Assembly: GCA_034111325.1 (NCBI GenBank)
Contig: JAWUXM010000038.1
Span: 1-24,352 of the forward strand
DNA from: JAWUXM01 sp034111325
GTDB taxonomy: Bacteria; Pseudomonadota; Alphaproteobacteria; Rickettsiales; JABIRX01
Reading direction: 5' to 3'
DNA: 24,352 bases
Part shown: piece after piece, positions 1 through 7,489 of the stretch
Numbering within the stretch: position 1 is the stretch's first letter
Layout: each line of letters opens with the position of its first letter
Program-made: the position numbers and the translations under genes
The notes under the pieces: generated by a model
The model's database searches: none
Told to the model about the DNA's origin: nothing
The model's input: the letters and a program-made list of their open reading frames with translations, nothing else

Positions 1-398
<398 letters not shown>

Positions 399-405
399 CT
401 AACTA

Positions 406-425
406 ATACCAAATTTATTTGGTAT
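406..425 (+). other. hairpin in the 23S-5S spacer
   Basis: An 8-bp perfect stem, ATACCAAA (406-413) with TTTGGTAT (418-425), and a 4-nt loop, lies ~8 nt after the 23S 3' end. It is probably an RNA processing or folding element of the rRNA transcript. There is no T-run that would make it a terminator. I see no tRNA in the 399-502 spacer. Confidence 0.5.
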
Positions 426-502
426 AATCTTGATTTCGTTCGGCTGTATGCAGAATTAAATTTGCGGTACGTGTTAATATAAGAATTTTGTGGATATCTT
501 GA

Positions 503-626
503 TTGGCTTGGTGATCATAGCTGAGGGTGAACCACCTGATTCCATTCCGAACTCAGAAGTGAAAACTTCGTAGCGCTGATGGTACTTTGTCTTAAGGCAC
601 GGGAGAGTAGGTAGTTGCCAAGCCTA
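503..626 (+). rRNA. rrf: 5S rRNA
   Basis: The terminal helix is visible: GGCTTGG (505-511) pairs with CCAAGCC (618-624). The conserved loop CCATTCCGAACTCAGAAGTGA follows the family pattern, as does GGGAGAGTAGG near the 3' end. The length of ~120 nt is normal. The helix appears to be extended by precursor sequence: ATATCTT (494-500) can pair with AAGATAT (629-635), which looks like an RNase III-type processing stem around 5S. The order 23S-5S with a ~105-bp spacer and no tRNA is seen directly. The location of 16S cannot be seen. Confidence 0.95.
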
Positions 627-662
627 TTAAGATATTCATGAAATTAATTAATGCTATTCATT

Positions 663-688
663 ATGTAAAAGAGATCTTCTTTTTACAT
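663..688 (+). terminator. possible rRNA operon terminator hairpin
   Basis: ATGTAAAA (663-670) pairs with TTTTACAT (681-688) around a GATC-containing loop, about 37 nt after 5S. The T-run (680-684) lies inside the 3' arm rather than after it, so the fit to an intrinsic terminator is imperfect. Position after the last rRNA gene is the main argument. Confidence 0.4.
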
Positions 689-785
689 CCCTGTCATCTT
701 TGAACAATTATTGGTATTACTTGAACTCTTGCAAAGTTCCGCTAGAAGTAAGTCCAGAATTTATATCAACCACCATAGCGAAAAC

Positions 786-2255
786 ATGAAAATATTATTC
801 AGCCTAATTGTCGCCACCTTATTGCTAACTTCATGTGCAATAAAGAAAAAAACAGTTGATTATTATGGTCAATTAGCAACCGAACTTGAAGAAAAAACAG
901 TGGCTTATGATAAGGCCTTGGAATCAAGGCTAGCCAGTGATAGTTTAGTAGTTGCAACAAATCCTGCTGCTTATGGTGGCGTTGTAGATTCCGCTTTTCA
1001 GAGGGATGACTACCTAATTCTAGATCACTATAAATCAATAAATGATAGTGTCTCTTTAACTGGTTATTACCTCATGGCGCAAGCTCATAGATATAAAGCT
1101 GAGGAAAAACCTGAAGGTAAAGCAAGGGCATTATACAACATAATTAAAACTGGTTGGACATTACAAATGTTTGCTGAAGCTTCAGGTAAGGAAGGCTACA
1201 TAGCCCGTTTTGTAGGGCCGCGCACTCCTGAGGTGCTAAGGCATTATGGTGGTCAATGTGTCAGTGAGTTAAATTGTTTCCTAACCACATATAAAGATCA
1301 AAATGTTCTTTGGCAGGGTGATAGCACTGTAAAAGAATATACAGCATGGTTTGCAGCTATGGCCTCAGCGTATGATGCATTACCTAATGGTGATGAATCA
1401 GCTGCATTGAAAAAAGCAATTGCTAAAAACGTTACAAAAGTAATGCAGTCAGTATTAGATAACGTTAAATCTAATTCTTATCACTATATCGGTTATGAAG
1501 GCCAAGATGTTACAAAAGAAAATATTGTAACTATTCAATATATATTGCCTTGGTTGCAGATTGCTTCTTTTGTTAACCCTGAAGATGTCACATGGGCAAC
1601 AAAATATAATGAATTTGCTAATGATAAGTTAATTAGTAAAATGATTGCAAACCTTGATATGCTTACTAAGACAACTGATTATGAGCAAATTCATTTAGCA
1701 CTTACTAATCTTTATTACCTTGTAAAGCTTGAGAAGGGTGAAGAGTTAAAGAAGAAATATATGCATGTGTTTAATGATGTATATCAAGACGTAAAAGATA
1801 GTAATAATGTTTATTTCAATAATTTATATATGGCATTAAATGGTAATAATAGCATAGCTATAATCCACCCTGATATGAAGTTATTAAGTGAATTTAAAGA
1901 TGTAAATTCTCAATCCACAATTGCACCATCAGAAAAAGAAATTGATTTGAAATCGGTTTATTCGGCATTTTTGCACAGAGATGATGCGTCTGCAACAATA
2001 CAATCATCTAAAGCGTATTCACCAGCTGAGCGTCAAGCAAATTTCTTATGGTCAGCATCTCCGTATAGGATTTGCTATTATAAAGGTTCAAAAGCTTGGT
2101 GGAAAACTAACTATTTAGTGCAAAAGCTAGAATTAAATAGCGACAGATATGCAGGTTGTTTGTTAGAAGGAAGTGGTGACTCTAGGATCATATATTCAGG
2201 AGTAGATTACTTACTTGCCTACTGGATAGGCAAATCAAACGGCTTCTACCAGTAA
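786..2255 (+). CDS. putative lipoprotein, unknown function
   Basis: Start: the reading frame is open further upstream (to 711), but the ATG at 786 begins a textbook lipoprotein signal peptide, M-K, a hydrophobic stretch, then the lipobox L-T-S-C (Cys ~17 of 489), so 786 is preferred. The mature protein would be lipid-anchored at a membrane facing the periplasm. I do not recognise the family. The body is mostly helical with regularly spaced aromatic residues, including a segment around residues 173-195 reading WQGDSTVKEYTAWFAAMASA. That segment loosely resembles the W-x-G-D-x-S repeats of alpha/alpha-toroid proteins; this is an inference from pattern only. A paired-Trp segment (AWWKTNYLVQKLEL) lies near the C-terminus. 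It stands alone between the rRNA genes and the dipeptidase gene, and no good promoter or Shine-Dalgarno sequence is visible. A 126-bp palindromic element overlaps its stop codon. Confidence 0.8.
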   Translation: MKILFSLIVATLLLTSCAIKKKTVDYYGQLATELEEKTVAYDKALESRLASDSLVVATNPAAYGGVVDSAFQRDDYLILDHYKSINDSVSLTGYYLMAQAHRYKAEEKPEGKARALYNIIKTGWTLQMFAEASGKEGYIARFVGPRTPEVLRHYGGQCVSELNCFLTTYKDQNVLWQGDSTVKEYTAWFAAMASAYDALPNGDESAALKKAIAKNVTKVMQSVLDNVKSNSYHYIGYEGQDVTKENIVTIQYILPWLQIASFVNPEDVTWATKYNEFANDKLISKMIANLDMLTKTTDYEQIHLALTNLYYLVKLEKGEELKKKYMHVFNDVYQDVKDSNNVYFNNLYMALNGNNSIAIIHPDMKLLSEFKDVNSQSTIAPSEKEIDLKSVYSAFLHRDDASATIQSSKAYSPAERQANFLWSASPYRICYYKGSKAWWKTNYLVQKLELNSDRYAGCLLEGSGDSRIIYSGVDYLLAYWIGKSNGFYQ

Positions 2256-2379
2256 ATCTAATTCTTTTTCATTCTTTTTGACAAATAACCTGTGCTCATT
2301 TCAACTCGTGTATGAAGAATACACTTCGCTCAATCACACAGGACATTTGTCAAAAATAAAAGCAAAATTTATTAGATTT
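2254..2379 (+). repeat. stop-codon palindromic element, copy 1 (subtype A)
   Basis: A long imperfect hairpin begins inside the TAA stop (2253-2255) of the lipoprotein gene. Arms seen: AAATCTAAT with ATTAGATTT at the ends; TTTTTGACAAAT with ATTTGTCAAAAA; CCTGTG with CACAGG; and GTGTAT with ATACAC at the tip. The internal loop AUAACCU/AGGACAU is shared with the copies at 3389, 15531 and 19481. The T-run is on the 5' arm and the A-run on the 3' arm. Confidence 0.9.
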
Positions 2380-2490
2380 TTCAATCAAGTCTTTTTTCAC
2401 TATCAAAAACTCCTCAAATTTCAATAGAAATTACCTGCAAAAATTTTAATTTTTACAAAATTGATTAAGAGAAGAGTATTTTCCTTTTTT

Positions 2491-2517
2491 GTCATACTGA
2501 ATTTATTTCAGGATCTT
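2491..2517 (+). repeat. GTCAT...GGATCT short palindromic repeat (single)
   Basis: This 27-bp unit begins GTCATACTGAA and ends TTCAGGATCTT, a near match (one stem mismatch, A for C) to the units at 22451 and, inverted, at 19907 and 22568. It lies in the 223-bp spacer between copy 1 of the stop-codon element and the dipeptidase gene. I see nothing else convincing in 2380-2600 except a weak promoter-like TTGTTA (2543-2548) followed 18 bp later by TTATAG. Confidence 0.7.
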
Positions 2518-2602
2518 CCCAACTCTCCGTATATGAAAAGCTTTGTTATTAAGAACCTATATGTAATTATAGTGACACTATTTGATTACAAACGCTCTGC
2601 TT

Positions 2603-3148
2603 ATGATGAATGATTTAATTGAAATTACAGCTGCAAGTCACAATGTGTTGTTAGATTTGCGTTATGCAACTGCCAATAACCTCATGGGTGAGGTTTTATA
2701 CAAAAAGCCATTATGTTTTTTGCATGTTGATGCAGCTCAAGCTTTGCAAAAGGCTGTTATACTTGCGGAGGCACAAAATTATAAAGTTAAGATTTTTGAT
2801 GCGTTCAGGCCGCTAGAGGTGCAACAACTTCTATATGATAAATTTCCTGAAGGCTATGTTTCTAACCCATTAACCGGTGCAATCCCGCATTGTAGAGGAG
2901 TTGCTGTGGATATAACTCTTGTTGATGAAGATAATCAGGAGCTAGAGATGGGAACTGGTTTCGATAATTTTACAGATAAAGCGCACCATGGTGCAACGGG
3001 TATATCGATGGAGGTGCAACGAAACCGTTATATTTTGATGGGGATTATGTTAACTGCAGGATGGGATTTTTATCGTAATGAATGGTGGCATTACCAGCTA
3101 TTTAAACCGCGTGATTATGCAATAATAAAGGGGTTTGACCTCCTTTAA
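2603..3148 (+). CDS. ddpX: D-alanyl-D-alanine dipeptidase (VanX/DdpX, M15D)
   Basis: A zinc dipeptidase that hydrolyses D-Ala-D-Ala; in related bacteria it serves peptidoglycan precursor control or recycling rather than vancomycin resistance. Family residues can be seen (numbering from 2603): the DLRYAT-NN block near 18-26, DAFRP with the substrate-binding Arg69, His96 and Asp103 in PHCRGVAVDI, and Glu160/His163 in EWWHY. These are the equivalents of VanX R71, H116, D123, E181 and H184. At 181 aa it is somewhat short of the ~200 aa family norm but complete. No signal peptide, so cytosolic. Start: two adjacent ATGs (2603, 2606) precede the conserved N-terminus; the upstream TTG at 2582 is less likely. 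It is monocistronic, followed by two terminator-like hairpins. No van regulatory or ligase genes are nearby, so a glycopeptide-resistance role is not supported. Confidence 0.93.
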   Translation: MMNDLIEITAASHNVLLDLRYATANNLMGEVLYKKPLCFLHVDAAQALQKAVILAEAQNYKVKIFDAFRPLEVQQLLYDKFPEGYVSNPLTGAIPHCRGVAVDITLVDEDNQELEMGTGFDNFTDKAHHGATGISMEVQRNRYILMGIMLTAGWDFYRNEWWHYQLFKPRDYAIIKGFDLL

Positions 3149-3180
3149 CCTTGCCTTGCTTTTAGGCGAGGATTCTTTTT
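3149..3180 (+). terminator. intrinsic terminator after ddpX
   Basis: The stem CCTTGCCT (3149-3156) pairs with AGGCGAGG (3164-3171), one G-T pair, with a 7-nt loop and then TTCTTTTT. It starts directly after the ddpX stop codon. Confidence 0.7.
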
Positions 3181-3205
3181 ATTGATTACGAATAATCTGC
3201 CTTTT

Positions 3206-3229
3206 CTGCGTACAATACGGCAGTTTTTA
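3206..3229 (+). terminator. second terminator-like hairpin
   Basis: CTGCGTA (3206-3212), loop CAA, then TACGGCAG (3216-3223, one bulged G) is followed by TTTTT. It may back up the first terminator. The rest of the 3149-3511 spacer holds the inverted element copy at 3389-3512; I see nothing further in 3230-3388. Confidence 0.5.
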
Positions 3230-3388
3230 TCTCTTGCTTTGGCTGATTTTAAAGAATTTACGATTTTCATTTTATGCTACTAGTTTGTCTTTTAATGGAA
3301 TTGAGTCACGCAAAGTAGCCAATAAAGGCTAATATGCAAGTTCTTTTCGAAATAGCAGGTAAATTAATATTGAGTGTAAGTGTGCATT

Positions 3389-3512
3389 AAATCTGAGGAT
3401 TTTTGTGATGATTTTTAGTAAATGTCCTGCTTGAACGAGTGAAGGTATACTTTATACCTGACTCGAGTGAGAGTAGGTTATTTGCTAAAAAGGGCGCAAA
3501 AAGACCAGATTT
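3389..3512 (-). repeat. stop-codon palindromic element, copy 0 (subtype A), behind sdhB
   Basis: Read on the minus strand this starts AAATCTGG in the bases of the sdhB TAA and ends CAGATTT 124 bp later. It has TTTTTAGCAAAT pairing with ATTTACTAAAAA (one mismatch), the shared ATAACCT and AGGACAT loop strands, and a tip AGGTAT/ATACCT in place of GTGTAT/ATACAC. It is a diverged copy on the opposite strand from all the others, which shows that the element follows gene sense and not chromosome orientation. Confidence 0.85.
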
Positions 3513-4297
3513 TAGTGTCTGCTTGCTAGCATTTGTTTAATCCCTGCTATAGCCTTCGCTGGGTTCAAACCCTTAGGGCAAGTTTTAGTGCAGTTCATAA
3601 TTGTGTGGCAGCGATATAGTTTGAAGGAATCTTCTAGTGCATCTAAACGTTCGCCAGTATATTCATCACGTGAATCAACCAACCATCTATAGGCTTGTAA
3701 GAGAATTGCTGGCCCTAAATATTTGTCACCATTCCACCAATAACTTGGGCAAGCTGTTGAGCAGCAAGCGCATAGAACACATTCATATAGACCGTCGATT
3801 TGCTCGCGATCTTCTATGCTCTGCAGGCGTTCACCGCTGGCAGGTGCTGCTGTATCAGTTTGTAGCCATGGTTTTATTGATTCATATTGTGCATAGAATG
3901 TGCTCAAATCTGGCACTAAATCTTTAACGACTTCCATGTGAGGAAGTGGATAAATGCGTGCATCTCCCTTAATTTCAGCGATTGGCTTTGTGCAGGCGAG
4001 GGTGTTTGTGCCATCAATATTCATGGCGCAAGAACCGCAGATCCCTTCACGGCATGATCTTCTGAAGGTTAAGGTGGAGTCGATTTCATTTTTGATTTTT
4101 ACTATGGCATCCAAAACCATTGGACCACATTCATCAAGATTTAGCTCATAAGTGTCAATGCTAGGGTTTTGACCATCATCAGGGTTCCAGCGATAGACCT
4201 TAAAGATCTTCTTGTTTTTAACGGATTTGTCATCAAGTAGATATGACTTGCCGTTAGGGTTAATTTTTGAGTTTTTTGGTAATGCTAATTCAACCAT
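3512..4297 (-). CDS. sdhB: succinate dehydrogenase iron-sulfur subunit
   Basis: Electron-transfer subunit of complex II, carrying electrons from the SdhA flavin to ubiquinone. The cluster ligands can be seen: [2Fe-2S] in CREGICGSC plus a later Cys (residues 82, 87, 90, 102); [4Fe-4S] and [3Fe-4S] in CVLCACCSTACP (173-183) and CHTIMNCTKTCPKGLNP (230-240). At 261 aa it is full length and of alphaproteobacterial/mitochondrial type, with W187 in the SYWWNG quinone-site region. It is last in the operon, 25 bp after a 66-codon gene that separates it from sdhA. Its stop codon coincides with palindromic element copy 0. Confidence 0.98.
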   Translation of the reverse strand: MVELALPKNSKINPNGKSYLLDDKSVKNKKIFKVYRWNPDDGQNPSIDTYELNLDECGPMVLDAIVKIKNEIDSTLTFRRSCREGICGSCAMNIDGTNTLACTKPIAEIKGDARIYPLPHMEVVKDLVPDLSTFYAQYESIKPWLQTDTAAPASGERLQSIEDREQIDGLYECVLCACCSTACPSYWWNGDKYLGPAILLQAYRWLVDSRDEYTGERLDALEDSFKLYRCHTIMNCTKTCPKGLNPAKAIAGIKQMLASRH

Positions 4298-4322
4298 TTT
4301 CTTAATTTATTCATCATTAAAA

Positions 4323-4523
4323 TTATTTTTCTATTTCACCAGAAAGTTTATCTAGGCCGCTATTCATAATGTCTAATATTTTACCTTGCATATCAATAAT
4401 CTCGCTTTGGTAAGGTAGGGCAACATCAGGGAGATACATGGCCGCAGCGGTATAAAGTAGCCCTAATAAAAATATTAATAACATTATATATACCAAAGAC
4501 ATGAAGCGAAATGCAGCGAACAT
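4323..4523 (-). CDS. small membrane protein between sdhA and sdhB
   Basis: A 66-aa frame starting ATG, 17 bp after sdhA and 25 bp before sdhB, same strand. The N-terminal half is strongly hydrophobic (about residues 8-30, one transmembrane helix); the rest is amphipathic and polar, ending SGLDKLSGEIEK. I do not recognise a family. Support for being real: it fills the gap almost exactly, stays open across it, and has a membrane-protein composition. The sdhA-sdhB gap would otherwise be 243 bp in an operon whose other gaps are 2-8 bp. A role as an accessory or assembly partner of complex II is inference from position only. The Shine-Dalgarno sequence is weak (AAAG ~10 nt upstream). Confidence 0.65.
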   Translation of the reverse strand: MFAAFRFMSLVYIMLLIFLLGLLYTAAAMYLPDVALPYQSEIIDMQGKILDIMNSGLDKLSGEIEK

Positions 4524-4540
4524 AATATTATTCTTTAAAA

Positions 4541-6337
4541 TTAATAAACGCGTTTCTTTGGCGGGATAGCTTTCATCTCATTAGTAAGGGGGTTCATTTG
4601 TACATCACGATATTTGATTTCAACTTGGCCTTTTTCATCAACCCATACAAGGCTATGTTTCATCCAGTGTTTATCATCTCTATCTGGGTAGTCATCACGT
4701 GCGTGAGCACCACGACTTTCAGTGCGGTTATGAGCGCAGTTAATTGTTGCAACTGCTTGTGGCAACATATTGTCAAGTTCTAGAGCTTCAACTAAATCAC
4801 TATTCCACACAAGGCTACGATCAGTAATGCCAAGATTGTTAAAATCTGCTAGTACCTTGTTCATTTTGCCAACGCCAGAAGAAAGTATGTCATCAGTTCT
4901 AAATACGGCAGCGTGTTTTTGCATGGTTTTTTGCATGTTGCTACGAATTTGTGCAGCTGTAGAGCTTCCTTTAGAGAAGCGGATTTTATCTAAGCGTGTA
5001 AGGATTTTGTCAACGGCACTTTGCGCAATTGGTTTATGTGGTGTATTTGGTTTGATGATTTCTTTAGCGCGAATTGCAGCAGCTTTTCCAAATACTACTA
5101 AATCAAGCAGTGAGTTTGAGCCTAAGCGATTTGCACCATGGACAGAAATACATGCGGCTTCGCCGACCGCCATTAAGCCTTGCACAGTCTCAAGGGATTT
5201 CTTATTAAGGTTAATTACTTCTGCATTATAATTGCCGGGAATTCCGCCCATATTATAATGAACCGTAGGAATAACAGGGATTGGCTCTTTGGTAACATCA
5301 ACACCAGCGAAAATTTTAGCTGTTTCAGAAATACCAGGTAGGCGTTTATGTAGAGTTTCTGCATCGAGATGGTCAAGATGCAGGAAGATGTGGTCTTTAT
5401 TTTTGCCGACACCACGCCCTTCATTAATTTCGACAGTCATTGAGCGACTAACAACATCACGTGAAGCAAGGTCTTTGGCGCTTGGTGCGTACCGCTCCAT
5501 AAATCTTTCACCCTCACTATTGGTCAAATAGCCACCTTCACCACGTGCGCCTTCAGTAATTAAACAGCCAGCGCCGTAAATCCCAGTTGGATGAAATTGG
5601 ACAAATTCCATATCTTGCAACGGTAAGCCAGCACGTAAAATCATGCCGTTTCCGTCGCCTGTGCAGGTATGGGCTGATGTTGCTGAGAAATATGTTCTGC
5701 CATAACCGCCAGTGGCAATTACTACCATATGTGAATGGAAAACGTGAATCTCGCCGCTATTGAGGTCAAGCGATACAACGCCACGGCAGGCACCTTCATC
5801 ATCCATGATTAAATCAATCGCAAAATGTTCGATGAAGAATTTGGCATTATTTTTAAGCGATTGTTGATAGAGAGTATGCAGCATTGCATGACCAGTTCTA
5901 TCAGCGGCGGCACAAGTTCTCTGTGCGGCTTTACCTTCACCATATTCAGTGGTCATCCCGCCGAAAGCGCGTTGATATATTTTGCCTTCTTTAGTACGCG
6001 AGAAGGGAACTCCGTAATGTTCAAGCTCGATAATTGCATCAGGTGCATTTTTGCACATATATTCAATTGCATCTTGATCACCAAGCCAATCAGAACCTTT
6101 GATGGTGTCGTATGCATGCCAGCGCCAATCATCCTCACCCATATTGCCGAGTGCAGCGGATATTCCGCCTTGTGCGGCTACCGTGTGGCTTCTTGTAGGG
6201 AATACTTTGCTTATGCAGGCAGTGCTAAGTCCGCCTTCAGACATGCCGAGTGTTGCACGCAAGCCAGAGCCGCCAGCGCCAATAACGACTACGTCATATT
6301 CATGATGGGTAATTTTATGGGCTGGTTGTGTAGTCAT
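4541..6337 (-). CDS. sdhA: succinate dehydrogenase flavoprotein subunit
   Basis: Catalytic subunit of complex II, oxidising succinate to fumarate in the TCA cycle at the inner face of the cytoplasmic membrane. Visible: the FAD-binding GAGGSG (20-25), the covalent-FAD histidine in RSHTVAAQGG (His51), the active-site block HPTGIYGAG followed by TEGARGEGG, the SRDVVSR catalytic-Arg region, HGANRLGSNSLLDLVVFG, and the C-terminal ESRGAHARDDYPDRDD. Its 598 aa is normal. It starts 2 bp after the sdhD stop (TAA-AC-ATG), indicating translational coupling. No truncation or missing key residue. Confidence 0.99.
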   Translation of the reverse strand: MTTQPAHKITHHEYDVVVIGAGGSGLRATLGMSEGGLSTACISKVFPTRSHTVAAQGGISAALGNMGEDDWRWHAYDTIKGSDWLGDQDAIEYMCKNAPDAIIELEHYGVPFSRTKEGKIYQRAFGGMTTEYGEGKAAQRTCAAADRTGHAMLHTLYQQSLKNNAKFFIEHFAIDLIMDDEGACRGVVSLDLNSGEIHVFHSHMVVIATGGYGRTYFSATSAHTCTGDGNGMILRAGLPLQDMEFVQFHPTGIYGAGCLITEGARGEGGYLTNSEGERFMERYAPSAKDLASRDVVSRSMTVEINEGRGVGKNKDHIFLHLDHLDAETLHKRLPGISETAKIFAGVDVTKEPIPVIPTVHYNMGGIPGNYNAEVINLNKKSLETVQGLMAVGEAACISVHGANRLGSNSLLDLVVFGKAAAIRAKEIIKPNTPHKPIAQSAVDKILTRLDKIRFSKGSSTAAQIRSNMQKTMQKHAAVFRTDDILSSGVGKMNKVLADFNNLGITDRSLVWNSDLVEALELDNMLPQAVATINCAHNRTESRGAHARDDYPDRDDKHWMKHSLVWVDEKGQVEIKYRDVQMNPLTNEMKAIPPKKRVY

Positions 6338-6339
6338 GT

Positions 6340-6717
6340 TTAGCCTAAGTAAAATTTAAGATATTGTGATAAAATAGCGATTGTAGCAGTAATTGCGGTT
6401 ATAATCGTAAAAAAGTTGATGATTGTCAAGCTGATGATTTTTGCTTTTTCGCCATGGACATAATCTTCAATTACGACACGCAAGCCAAGTGCTGAATGGA
6501 ATAAAATGATATTTAATAATAATGCGAGAAGGATTGATTTTAAGGGCGATTGGAAAAAATCATTAAAGCCAATAGAGCCAGAGCTTTGTAGGACGATAAT
6601 GACGAACCATGCAAAAAGCGGAAGCATAGCAACGGCGGTTAGCCTTTGTAGCCACCAGTGATGTGTGCCATTATGTGCTGTGCCTAACCCTTTTACTATT
6701 TTTAACGGTGTTCTCAT
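6340..6717 (-). CDS. sdhD: succinate dehydrogenase membrane anchor subunit
   Basis: Hydrophobic anchor of complex II that, with SdhC, binds heme b and ubiquinone. The frame is open further upstream (to 6756), but the ATG at 6717 gives the family N-terminus MRTPLKIVKGLGTAHNGTHH followed by WWLQR-TA, so 6717 is chosen. The longer start would also overlap the 3' end of sdhC. 125 aa, three predicted helices (about 30-48, 60-80, 92-115). The second helix carries the H-x-x-x-G-L-R-x-V-x-x-D-Y heme/quinone segment (HSALGLRVVIEDY). It begins 8 bp after the sdhC stop. Confidence 0.93.
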   Translation of the reverse strand: MRTPLKIVKGLGTAHNGTHHWWLQRLTAVAMLPLFAWFVIIVLQSSGSIGFNDFFQSPLKSILLALLLNIILFHSALGLRVVIEDYVHGEKAKIISLTIINFFTIITAITATIAILSQYLKFYLG

Positions 6718-6725
6718 CGCGAGCC

Positions 6726-7124
6726 TCAAAATATATGTTTGATTGCTATACACCAACTGGCTAAAGTGCTAGATAGTGAAACAACTAAAACGGCGATGCC
6801 GCTGATAGTCACGGTTCTCAATTCAAAGCCTTTCCCCATATCCCAGAACATATGACGTATGCCGTTACATAGATGGTAAAAGAGGGCAAAACTCCAGAAA
6901 AATAGGAGTGCTTGACCGATTATTGAAGTGAAAAAGATAGAGGTGATATTTAGAAAGCTAGTAGCAAAAGAACTTTCGTAAGTGGAGAAGATTAATGTCC
7001 ATGCAAAAAGCAAGCAGCCAATATAGAGGAATATGCCGCTTAATCGATGAGCAATTGATAGAACTGAAGTGATTTGAGGTTTGTATATTGTTAGATGTGG
7101 TGATAATGGTCTTTTTGTGCTCAT
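6726..7124 (-). CDS. sdhC: succinate dehydrogenase cytochrome b556 subunit
   Basis: Large anchor subunit of complex II. Family motifs are clear: RPLSPHLTIYKPQITSVLSI at residues 5-24, then HRLSGIF (quinone-site Ser/Arg region), and the heme-ligand motif H84-L-C-N-G-I-R-H-M-F-W-D. Three transmembrane helices, 132 aa, normal length. It has the best Shine-Dalgarno of the operon, GGAGAT immediately before ATG with a second GGAGG further up. First sdh gene, 24 bp after rpmG on the same strand, so probably co-transcribed with rpmG. Confidence 0.96.
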   Translation of the reverse strand: MSTKRPLSPHLTIYKPQITSVLSIAHRLSGIFLYIGCLLFAWTLIFSTYESSFATSFLNITSIFFTSIIGQALLFFWSFALFYHLCNGIRHMFWDMGKGFELRTVTISGIAVLVVSLSSTLASWCIAIKHIF

Positions 7125-7148
7125 ATCTCCTAACTCCTCCTGATGAAT

Positions 7149-7322
7149 TTAGCTACTTAGTTTTTGCTCTTTGAACTCAACATGCTTCCTAACTCTAGGA
7201 TCATATTTTTTGAATAACAACTTTTCAGTTATTTGTTTTGGGTTTTTCTTTTTGACATAAAAAAAGCCAGTACCAGCAGTACTAACTAACTTGATCAAAA
7301 CATTTTTTTTACTTTTCGCCAT
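7149..7322 (-). CDS. rpmG: 50S ribosomal protein L33
   Basis: A 57-codon gene reading MAKSKKNVLIKLVSTAGTGF from the start, then F-Y-V-K-K-K-N-P-K, a K-Y-D-P-R-V-R-K-H-V-E-F segment and a short basic/polar tail: a complete L33. The zinc-binding cysteine pairs are absent (C-minus form), as usual in proteobacteria. It lies just upstream of sdhC with a 24-bp gap and divergent from the ntrY-like gene. A TTGACA promoter lies upstream on the same strand. The coupling to sdh may be only read-through. Confidence 0.95.
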   Translation of the reverse strand: MAKSKKNVLIKLVSTAGTGFFYVKKKNPKQITEKLLFKKYDPRVRKHVEFKEQKLSS

Positions 7323-7361
7323 TGCTCTAACTTGAAAACTTTTTTAATAGGATGGGTGAAC

Positions 7362-7388
7362 ATAATAGGGAGAGTCTATAACTGTCAA
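7362..7388 (-). promoter_or_regulatory. sigma70-type promoter for rpmG-sdh
   Basis: On the minus strand a perfect TTGACA (7388-7383) is followed by TATTAT (7367-7362) with a 15-bp spacer, 40 bp before the rpmG ATG. The short spacer is atypical; an alternative -10 TATGTT gives 18 bp. It lies in the 167-bp divergent region shared with the ntrY-like gene. On the plus strand that region shows only a weak GATAATATG box near the ntrY start. Confidence 0.55.
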
Positions 7389-7489
7389 GCACTATGTCGG
7401 GTTGCTGAGTTTAAAATTTTATTAGCCAATAAAGATTAATGGTCTTATTGTGAGCCCTAGAGATAATATGTCAAAATTCACCTTAGAGA

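Noticed and set aside
399..502. tRNA gene in the 23S-5S spacer
   Set aside because: No cloverleaf or T-loop (GGTTCGAATC-type) sequence is present.
711..785. N-terminal extension of the lipoprotein to the first ATG at 711
   Set aside because: It would bury the lipoprotein signal peptide, which begins exactly at the ATG at 786.
2582..2602. TTG start for the dipeptidase gene
   Set aside because: Adjacent ATGs at 2603/2606 match the family N-terminus; the extra seven residues add nothing conserved.
2603..3148. Vancomycin resistance determinant
   Set aside because: No vanH/vanA ligase or regulators nearby; VanX-like dipeptidases are housekeeping genes in many Gram-negative bacteria.
4598..6343. 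Several plus-strand open frames opposite sdhA
   Set aside because: Shadows of the highly conserved sdhA on the minus strand.
6718..6756. Longer SdhD starting inside sdhC
   Set aside because: The conserved N-terminus MRTPLK begins at 6717, and the longer form would overlap sdhC.
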